Assembly: GCA_033065855.1 (NCBI GenBank)
Contig: JAVXUO010002585.1
Coordinates: 94,482 to 158,481, forward strand
DNA length: 64,000 bases
Source: Escallonia rubra
Lineage: Eukaryota > Streptophyta > Magnoliopsida > Escalloniales > Escalloniaceae
Direction: 5' to 3'
The translations under genes and the position numbers were made by a program. Positions 57,565 through 64,000 of this stretch are shown here, in pieces; position 1 is the first letter of the stretch; each line of letters opens with the position of its first letter. Under the pieces are notes generated by a model. The model did not search any database, was not told where the DNA came from, and was given only the letters and a program-made list of their open reading frames with translations.

Positions 57565-57762
57565 GTCCGCTATACAATGTAGCGGACGACATCGCAGAAA
57601 AACTTGAATTTTTTGGTTTTCTTTTATGTCCGCTATACAATCTAGCGGACGCCATCGCAGAAAAACTTTTGGTCTTCTTTTATGTCCGCTATACAATGTA
57701 GCGGACGTCATCACAGGAAAACTTTTGGTATTCTTTTATGTCCGCTATACAATGTAGCGGAT
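57565..57762. repeat. Palindrome cluster 2 (4 copies in short tandem units)
   Basis: GTCCGCTATACAATGTAGCGGAC and close variants at 57565-57587, 57628-57650, 57684-57706 and 57740-57762. The spacers share CGCAGAAAAACTT and TTTTATG text, so whole units of 56-63 bp are repeated. They sit between the transposase 3' end and the B3 gene. Confidence 0.92.
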
Positions 57763-57939
57763 AACTCTACCCTATTATATATATTAATCATATCAGGCAA
57801 TCAGCTGTTATCAGTCCGCTTAGGGCACTCTCTCTGTCTCGAACATTTAACCCAGGCCGCTACCCCATCTACGGCGACCCACATCTCCGGTGACCCACAA
57901 CTCTGGCGATAAACCGTCCTCCCCTCAACGCCGACCTCG

Positions 57940-58429
57940 ATGGCTTCTGGATCGGAGACCACCTACGATTTTATTGGCAACTTGCACCTGGCAAGCAAAC
58001 ACTTTTTCAAAGTCATGATGTCGGGGTTTGAGAATGAACTTGTAGGCCATCCTTCTTTCTCTGTATTTTCGTGTGTTAAAAGTTTGATCTTTTGGTTAAA
58101 AACTAACCTATTTTTTCTATTGTGTTTGTTAGGACATACCGGAAGCCTTGACCAATCAATTTACAACAATTCATGACAGTGCAAGATTATATAGCAGCAA
58201 GGGGGCATGGCAGGTTGAAATCAAGCTGAAGCCCGGCCGACCCCAAAAAAAGCAATTCGCAGAGGGTTGGAACGTCTTCGTGCGCCAGCATGGCCTCGAA
58301 CTCGGGGACTTTGTAGTGTTTGAACACCTTGGGTGGTGGGATTTTCAAGTTGTAATCTTTGATCAGAGCGCTTGTGAAAAAACTTTCAACTTCCCCAATG
58401 TGAACCCTAATTTATTATTAATAAATTAA
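57940..58429 (+). CDS. Two-exon gene for a 132-residue B3-domain protein
   Basis: Exon 1 is 57940-58041 (MASGSETTYDF...SGFENEL) and exon 2 is 58133-58429, with GT/AG borders and phase 0 at the junction. Almost the whole product is one B3 DNA-binding domain. HFFKVMM opens the first strand, DIPEALTNQF is the usual (I/L)P..F turn, WQVEIKL follows, and FAEGWNVFVRQHGLELGDFV is the GW..F...N.L..GD core. FQVVIFDQSACEK closes it, as in REM-type plant B3 factors. There is no second domain or obvious activation region. The leader contains palindrome cluster 2, less than 200 bp upstream. I infer a DNA-binding protein kept within the transposon, possibly reading these repeats. It could instead be a passive captured host gene. 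No frame damage is seen. Confidence 0.78.
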
Positions 58430-58692
58430 TTTATGTTCTTGTTCATTATGTTTCCAAATTTTTTCTCGCTTAATTGTGCTTAATTGTGTCGTTTGAGATT
58501 CCCTCGATATATTGAGATCGTTGATTGTGAATCGTACGTTATTTATTGTTTATCAATATTGAGATTGTTGATTCTGTCGCCAAAACAAGTCTTCGGGGCG
58601 CCAATTTATTAAAACAGCATTATGCTACAATGTCGCTAAAACAAGTCTTCGAGCGCCAATTTATTAAAACTGCATTACGTTACAACGCCTAG

Positions 58693-59093
58693 CTCTACTA
58701 TATAGCGGACATAAGGCCTCCGCTTAGGCCGGGGTTCGGGAAGGTCGGAACTAAGTGGCTGGTCCGTGCCAACCATTTTCTGGTCCAAGTTGCAGACAAT
58801 GATCTGCACCACTATGACGTAAGATCCTCAGTTGTGCACCTTTCTGCTTGGTCATGTATTCTTCAGGGCTGTCCGCTATACTATATAGCGGACATAGATA
58901 GGAGAAAAAAAACCAAGTGTTGGAGACTTTCTCTGCGGGGCTGTCCGCTATACTATATAGCGGACCTAGGAGGGAAAAAACTAAGGGTTGGCGATCTATC
59001 TTTCTGCTTGGTCGTCCGCTATATAGTAGAGCGGACGGCCCAGCAGAAAGTTTTTTCTGTTTCTATCCAGATCCGCCATACTATAAAGCGGAC
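58693..59093. repeat. Palindrome cluster 3 (4 copies and one half)
   Basis: Half-copy at 58693-58710; full copies at 58871-58893 and 58943-58965 (GTCCGCTATA, CTA, TATAGCGGAC), 59014-59036 (inverted variant of the centre) and 59071-59093. Shared spacer text includes TTTCTGC(T/G)TGG and GCAGAAAG. They lie within and beside a foldback repeat. Confidence 0.9.
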
Positions 59094-59323
59094 GGCACCG
59101 CAGAAAGAAAGTCTCTAACACAATACATGATTAGCGAGGAAGTATTATCGTAATACATCCACGCACCACGGAAACCCACACACAAACAAAAGGTGCACAG
59201 CTGAGGATCTCACGTCATAGTGGTGCAGATCATTGTCTGCAACTTGGACCAGAAAATGGTTGGCACGGACCAGACACTTAGTTCCGACCTTCCCGAACCC
59301 CGGCCTAAGCGGAGGCCTTATAG
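58708..59323. repeat. Foldback inverted repeat: about 135-bp arms, 345-bp loop
   Basis: The left arm (58708-58843) starts ATAAGGCCTCCGCTTAGGCC and ends near GTGCACCTTTC. The right arm (59189-59323) is its reverse complement with few mismatches. The loop carries four palindromes. Transcription through it would give a long hairpin RNA. The flanks show no clear TSD, so it may be an internal rearrangement or a small nested element. Confidence 0.85.
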
Positions 59324-59342
59324 CCTTAAAAGAACTCGATCT

Positions 59343-59774
59343 TCAGTCATCTTCATCTGAAACTGGAGCATCGGAAACAGATCCTTCTTCGAAGCTCATG
59401 TTCCAGTATACTTGTGCTTCATTGTTGTTGCCATCTTCATGTGCATCACGTGCCATACGACGTAAGTTATGCCTACTTTGACGAACTCTCATTCTATTAT
59501 TTTCTTCACGTATTCGATGCAGTGCCCTTTCAAGCTCCATGTGTGTAATTCGAGGCATGTTGATTGCCTTTTGTCGAGGTATGGGTATATTCATGTGCCG
59601 TGAATCAGCTACTAAGACCTCATATTCATTCATCCGATAAGACCATTCTGCACGTAATGTATTAACATAGCTTGATGAGTAACGCAAACTTGGACGCAAA
59701 GAATAGTGAAATTCATCTTCGCCCGCCCAGTAACGACCCATTGCTTCAAAAATATCTCGTGGAGTATATGACAT
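59343..59774 (-). CDS. Small basic helix-rich protein, paralogue 1 (143 residues)
   Basis: The frame runs from ATG at 59774 to TGA at 59343. The protein is rich in Arg, Glu and Met. Its middle, LRAEWSYRMNEYEVL and then ERALHRIREENNRMRVRQSR (about residues 86-105), looks like a long basic helix or coiled coil. The tail is acidic (PVSDEDD). I do not recognise a family. It aligns over about 80 residues with the divergent neighbour at 60154-60588, and the two start codons are 379 bp apart. A TATA-like TATATATAAG lies near 59840 on its strand. Its function is unknown; a nucleic-acid-binding or protein-protein role is only inference. Confidence 0.7.
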   Translation of the reverse strand: MSYTPRDIFEAMGRYWAGEDEFHYSLRPSLRYSSSYVNTLRAEWSYRMNEYEVLVADSRHMNIPIPRQKAINMPRITHMELERALHRIREENNRMRVRQSRHNLRRMARDAHEDGNNNEAQVYWNMSFEEGSVSDAPVSDEDD

Positions 59775-60153
59775 TTCCAGAGTTGTTATGAAATTGGGAG
59801 TATATCACTCTATGCCCTTTGCCCTACGTGCAATGCATGTACTTATATATACTTTGAAACGGGACCACTTTATGAGATGCTACAGGTTCAACTTTATGAG
59901 ATGTGACAAGCCTCTGCAATAGACTAGAGACTTGTCTATCAGAGACTTGTCTTGTCACCAAAGACTTGTCAACTTTATGACACGGGCATGCTATTGTCTC
60001 CAACTATTGTCATCTTCAATGTCCAGAGACTTGTCTTGTCACCAGAGATGGGCAGGCTATTGTGTAGCTATCACACCAATATATTGTGTATGTGTGTGTG
60101 GGCTTATTTATATATGTTAGCCATGCTCATCGCATTAGAACCGCCTAAGTTAA
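59775..60153. promoter_or_regulatory. Bidirectional promoter with repeated AGAGACTTGTC motif
   Basis: This 379-bp gap separates the divergent start codons. The motif (A/)AGACTTGTC occurs four times: 59926-59936, 59941-59951, 59960-59970 (with AAAGACTTGTC) and 60025-60035. TATA-like sequences face each gene: near 59834-59845 for the minus gene and 60106-60116 for the plus gene. It is the one major gap here without the 21-23 bp palindrome. Confidence 0.55.
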
Positions 60154-60588
60154 ATGGCAGGAGTTCCTGGGAGTTCTAGTCTGCGGGGACGTGAGACTGT
60201 GTGGTTGTTGTGTGAAAGGAACGACGACTACAAAGAAGTGAAGTACACGGATCCCAGAGAGTATTATTGCGGTTTACGGAGAGAATGGGCATATCGAGTT
60301 AAGGAATCAGAAGCACTACACCAAGATCTCACCACGCTGAGAGCACCTGTGCCGCAACGTCGTTCACTTACTATGTCGAGGCGTAATGTTAAGCAGTGTA
60401 AGAAAGCTGTGCGCCGAATTCGTATGGAGAATAACCGGATGTTGCTGCGTAGAAAACGATTTTACATGCTTCAACTTGCGGAAGAAATGGCCGAGGCTAG
60501 TGGGAGGCAGCTCAAATCAAACGAGAGAAACAATATTTTAACCAATGATCAGTACTTATCTGATGAGTATATGTCAAATGAAGAGTGA
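60154..60588 (+). CDS. Small basic helix-rich protein, paralogue 2 (144 residues)
   Basis: The frame runs from ATG at 60154 to TGA at 60586-60588. LRREWAYRVKESEAL and then KKAVRRIRMENNRMLLRRKR match LRAEWSYRMNEYEVL and RALHRIREENNRMRVRQSR in the neighbour at 59343-59774, with the same spacing and with PVPQRRSLTM against PIPRQKAINM between them. The N-terminus differs and the C-terminus is acidic (DEYMSNEE). The pair therefore arose by duplication and inversion and has diverged well beyond recent-copy levels while both frames stayed open, which hints at selection. I do not recognise the family. Purely structural expectation: a helical dimer with an arginine-rich face. Confidence 0.7.
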   Translation: MAGVPGSSSLRGRETVWLLCERNDDYKEVKYTDPREYYCGLRREWAYRVKESEALHQDLTTLRAPVPQRRSLTMSRRNVKQCKKAVRRIRMENNRMLLRRKRFYMLQLAEEMAEASGRQLKSNERNNILTNDQYLSDEYMSNEE

Positions 60589-60740
60589 TATATATATCTC
60601 TTCCTACTGCATGTTAGGATTTCATTCCAACCGGCACTTATCCACATGTCATTCTAATTAGCGAATCCCGTCTTTTGAAGCATGTAAAATGTTGGGAATT
60701 TATGTTTCTAACTACATCCGTCATACTATAATGGCTAACT

Positions 60741-61172
60741 AGCATGCCTAAGGTGCAATGAGCAAAAAAAAAGTGACAAAAAAAATTACAACATTTTTCG
60801 CAAGCTATGAATTTGGCGCTAAAGTGTGCGCGAATAGGCCCTTTATAGGAAAATTAAAAAAATAATTTGTCTCGTTTTTTGCCGAAATTCATAGAAATGG
60901 GCTACATAGCGTGCCTAAGGTGCAATGAGCAAAATAAAAGTGACCAAAAAAATTACAACATTTTTCGCAAGCTATGAATTTGGCGCTAGAGTGTGCGCGA
61001 ATAGGCCCTTCATAGAAAAATCAAAAAAATAATTTGTCTCATTTTTCACTGAAATTCATAGAAATGGGCTATATAGCATGCCTAAGGTGCAACGAGCAAA
61101 AAAAAAGTGACCAAAAAAATTCCAATATTTTTCGCAAGATATGAATTTGGCGCTAAAATGTGCGCGAATAGC
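60741..61172 (+). repeat. 167-bp tandem repeat, about 2.6 copies
   Basis: GCCTAAGGTGCAA(T/C)GAGCAAAA starts units at 60746, 60913 and 61080, exactly 167 bp apart. Units also share TTTTTCGCAAG(C/A)TATGAATT and GTGCGCGAATAG. The last unit is cut at about 61172, where the palindrome-bearing units begin. Confidence 0.9.
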
Positions 61173-61500
61173 TTTTTCCCAAGCAGAAGGAAGACTCTCC
61201 AACACTTGGTTTTTTTTCGGCCCTATCTACGTCCGCTATACTATATAGCGGACAGTCAAGCAGAATTAGTTTTTTTTTTTCGGCCCTATCTACGTTCGCG
61301 ATACTATATAGCGGACATTCAAGCTATCCCCAGCGGTCAAGCAGAAGGAAGACTCCCCAACACTTAGTTTTTTTTTCAGCCCTATCTATGTCTGCTATAC
61401 TATATAGCGGACATTCAAGTAGAAGGAAGACTCCTCAATACTTGGTTTTTTTTTTTTTTTTGTCCTATCTATGTTATAGCGGACAGTCCAACAGAAACAG
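61173..61500. repeat. Palindrome cluster 4 (3 copies and one half) in tandem units
   Basis: Palindromes at 61231-61253, 61294-61316 (GTTCGCGATA variant), 61390-61412 (GTCTGC variant) and a half-copy near 61470-61484. Each is preceded by a T run, then (C/T)GGCCCTATCTA(C/T)G, and most are followed by CAAGCAGAAGGAAGACT text. They lie between the small gene and the 3' end of the PMD-Ulp1 gene. Confidence 0.9.
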
Positions 61501-61731
61501 TCTCACTTGGTTTTTACACTTTGTTTCCCCCTGGTCAAAGCAAATCACACAGAACAAATCAAACACTCAGCTCAACAACACAACGATATCAGTGAATCAA
61601 ATCAATCGCATTCAACAACGATCACATCTCAGTCAACACAAATGAAATCATCAATCGCATTCAACGATAAGATTCAAGAAGTTTAAGGACAATTAAAAAA
61701 GTGAATATAATGTTATTATACGCAAACATTG

Positions 61732-64000
61732 TCAATTGGGTCCCTCGGCCCCCTCGTTACACGGATTTACAATAAATCTAATAGCTCTAGGCCGGCCATT
61801 GATAATTTGCCAAGCCATCCTATACCTAAAGCAGTCTATGCATTCTTGGCTCCAGACGGTCTTCTTGAGGCTCTCAGACCGACATATGTAATCCATGTAC
61901 ATGCAGACGAAGACGCCGCAGTCCGAGGAATTAAGTTGTTTGGGCCTACTCCTCTTCAATCGGAGAACAAGCTGCGTATCGCCCGATGCCCTCTCTCGAC
62001 TCTCTCGACGCTTACTATTGACCATGGCAGCAAATGGATTATGCGAGAAACATAATAAGCATTAAACATTAAACATATCAAACATAATAAGCATTAAACA
62101 TTAAACATAACAAACATAATAAGATTAATCAGTTCTACAATATGCAAGTTACAATAAGAAGTAAACAAGCTCTTACCATCGCATCCAACATCCCTAAGCC
62201 TCGGTACATTTCAATCACGGGGGTATCATCGTAGAGACTGTCGAGGACTGATACGGTATTCGTTACCGGTTCATAGCAAATCAAGAACCAGTGGGCATTC
62301 ACTATAGCTGGGATTAGAAACACTTCCGCCACACCTGCGCTCACTGGACTCGGCCGAGCAAGATATGCTTGTAGGTTAGCGGACGGTCTCCACTAGAGCT
62401 GGGCATTCCCCTTTCTCGCCTGCTTCCTCGCCTTGTCCCATTCGTTATACTCTTGTACTAGGATGCCATGAAAGTAAGCATCGAGGATAAAAATGCGCGG
62501 ACCGTAGTTAGGCTGCTCCCGACTCCTTTGCCTCAGAATTTGCACGTAGTGCGAGATGACAAAGTTGTCTAACCAAATTCCCGGCGCCAGCGAGGATAGT
62601 TCTCTCCACGAGGCATTGTAATCCAAGCCCTGCGGGTGATCCACGTCATACGATGCTCCGTCTGGGGGGCCCCGCTAAAATAACAGTTACGGATTAGGTC
62701 ATGTTTATGCGGCTTCAGGGGCCTGGCTGGATGCCCTTTCGGATATTGCCCTCGGGGGTCGACCGGTTGCTCTTGCCCTCCGCCGGGGGCAAGAACAACG
62801 GAAGAAATTGGCCGCCAACCAACGGATCGGTCGGCTGATAATCACCTTCGGGGGCCCCGGCCGGTTGATATTGCTCGCCAGCCATTTCTTCCGTCGGCTG
62901 ATATTGCCCTTCGGGGCCGCCAAGTGGTCCCGCCCACGGGACAATGGGCAGTGCCTCGTTGAAACCGTAAGGCCATTCTTGCGTGACTTGACTCTGAGAG
63001 AGGGGTTGGGGTTCCGGGAACAAATTGAAGGTCGGGCCGCTGTAATCGGCCCACGACGCTTGAGCATGTCCCATCCCCGGTACAGAGGGACCACCAACTC
63101 CCTGGCTCACCCCTGAAGCTTGCCCGGAGGGATCAACGTTATACGGGCTGACGCCCGTATAACCCATTCCCGGGCTGTCGACCGAAGACTGTCCCGATGC
63201 TTGCCGCACAAAATTCCCGCAGCCTAAAGCCAGTGCAGCAGCCTGTTGGCGAAGATCCTCGCCCATTGCGCTCATCAGATCCTTCCGCTCACTCAACTTC
63301 TGGAAGAATGCAAGCGAGGCATTAACCTACATCCAAAGAGATAACAAATAAGTAACTTTAATCAGACATTTATATTCAAGACAAGTTGGGCAACTTACGA
63401 GATTGTATGCCATACGCTCGTCGATCTGACCCCTAGGCGCATACCTCTCCCCGCGTTCAAAGTTCACTGGGGCTACTCTCCTCCGCGTGATGCGGGAGTA
63501 CCACTCATCGTACTCCGCGATGCTGATAACGGGGTCCGGCTCCGAGACGATGGCCGCCAGTGTGTCCTGCCAAGAAGTCCAGAGCTCTAGTTCGGCCGCG
63601 CACAATTCTTGCGCATTGGCCTTGCCAAACCGCCCGACATCCGGTGGGTCCCTGTTAACCCTCATATCTGGGGCACCGGCTGGCAAACCCTGCTCCAACT
63701 CAAAATGGCGCATTGCTCGGTCTGGCAGCTGCCACTCTGCGACCTCGAAGTGGATGAGGGGTGTGCGCTGCAACCCGGAGAGCGTGAAGACGAACGACTC
63801 TTCTACCCGTCGCGCCAAACGTATGTACGGTGCCCAACGCAATTGGCCCGGAGATAGGCGGTCGAACTCCCCTCGATAGTACGTGATGTTGTGATGGGGA
63901 TCGACTCTCCTGCGGTAGTGGCTATTCTTCCGGCTGTACTCCCAAGCACGCAACCGAGGCCACACTCTATCGGTTCCATCCCTACGCGTCGGTGCACCGG
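61732..64000 (-). pseudogene. Plant-mobile-domain plus Ulp1 (C48) protease gene, partial, one in-frame stop
   Basis: The 5' part lies beyond the window; coding text is open to 64000. The first visible exon (64000-63399) is a plant mobile domain (RVWPRLRAWEYSRKN, LSPGQLRWAPY, IHFEVAEWQLPDRAMRHFEL). A Gly/Pro/Gln-rich linker exon begins at 63326 after a clean splice. A third exon (62674-62177) holds LSSLAPGIWLDNFVI, then the catalytic His of NAHWFLICYEP (62291-62293) and Asp of VSVLDSL (62240-62242). The last (about 62013-61732) has KQLNSSDCGVFVC, with the Cys at 61918-61920. So the His-Asp-Cys triad and the Gln are present. A TAG at 62393-62395 interrupts exon 3. The linker-to-exon-3 junction is unresolved. 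Ulp1-like proteases cleave SUMO or similar tags; Ulp1 genes carried by MULEs are known in plants. Confidence 0.82.

Larger units (their letters stand above)
54089..64000. mobile_element. Large Mutator-related element or cluster with transposase, B3, paired small genes and PMD-Ulp1
   Basis: From 54089 the composition changes sharply to GC-balanced text (GGGAGCTGATCCGTTGAGAG), and genes then follow densely. They are a FAR1-type MULE transposase (+), a mini B3 gene (+), two head-to-head paralogous small genes (- and +) and a PMD-Ulp1 gene (-, leaving the window). One palindrome family is scattered through four gaps between these genes, which ties the region together. Transposase plus Ulp1 protease is a known combination in plant MULEs. 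The left border is approximate (no TIR or TSD can be proved) and the right border is outside the window. A cluster of nested elements is the alternative. Confidence 0.55.

Noticed and set aside
57565-57762. Evenly spaced palindromes resembling a CRISPR array
   Set aside because: The spacers are copies of each other, there are no cas genes, and the window is plant nuclear DNA.
59343-60588. Toxin-antitoxin-like reading of the divergent small gene pair
   Set aside because: The two proteins are paralogues of each other, which does not fit a toxin with an unrelated antidote, and no toxin family is recognisable.
62705-63116. Alternative frames through the Gly/Pro/Gln-rich linker of the PMD-Ulp1 gene
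   Set aside because: The 63326-62715 frame joins the PMD exon at a phase-consistent splice. The others do not.

Overview
This is nuclear DNA from a flowering plant, most likely a eudicot. The evidence is one intron-containing cell-wall glycosyltransferase gene, plant-type LINE, Copia, Mutator and hAT transposons, a fragment of plastid 16S rDNA, and captured fragments of plant genes (Lhcb6/CP24 and a MAKR-like gene). I cannot name the species. The window is gene-poor: one ordinary host gene lies in about 64 kb, and most of the rest is transposons in several layers of nesting.

Layout. 1-9.7 kb: intergenic DNA with a Stowaway-like MITE (2113-2298), a Mutator-type element (3373-4603), a hAT-type non-autonomous element with a perfect 8-bp target-site duplication (TSD) (5130-5863) and a decayed LINE. 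10.0-12.0 kb: a complete four-exon GT47 gene of the FRA8/IRX7 (F8H) group, for xylan synthesis. 13.3-14.8 kb: diverged direct repeats around a Ty3/gypsy LTR remnant. 15.05-22.47 kb: a full-length plant L1 LINE on the minus strand, with both ORFs open, an oligo-A tail and a 12-bp TSD. 24-39 kb: an old minus-strand Copia polyprotein, split by a SIRE-like plus-strand Copia element (25906-34384) and by two long-TIR Mutator-like elements; a third long-TIR element sits inside the inner Copia. Perfect 9-bp TSDs give the order of insertion. 39-49 kb: repeats, a hAT-type MITE, a truncated LINE, a Pack-MULE (45756-47188) carrying CP24 and MAKR-like coding fragments in one frame, and a Copia remnant. 50.3-52.6 kb: a diverged tandem repeat with an embedded plastid rrn16 fragment.

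The most interesting part is 54.1-64.0 kb and beyond the window end. It looks like one large Mutator-related element, or a cluster of related ones. It holds a FAR1-type MULE transposase with its DDE residues and SWIM finger present; a two-exon gene for a very short B3 DNA-binding protein; two head-to-head paralogous genes for small basic, helix-rich proteins I do not recognise; and a plant-mobile-domain plus Ulp1 (C48) protease gene running off the window. Around 19 copies of a 21-23 bp palindrome (core TCCGCTATAC...TATAGCGGA) fall in four clusters, all between these genes. This resembles the known VANDAL arrangement, where an element-encoded protein binds motif arrays in the element's own noncoding DNA. 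My working idea is that the B3 or small basic proteins read the palindromes. That is inference. The transposase and the protease gene each carry one in-frame stop, so this copy may be recently disabled.
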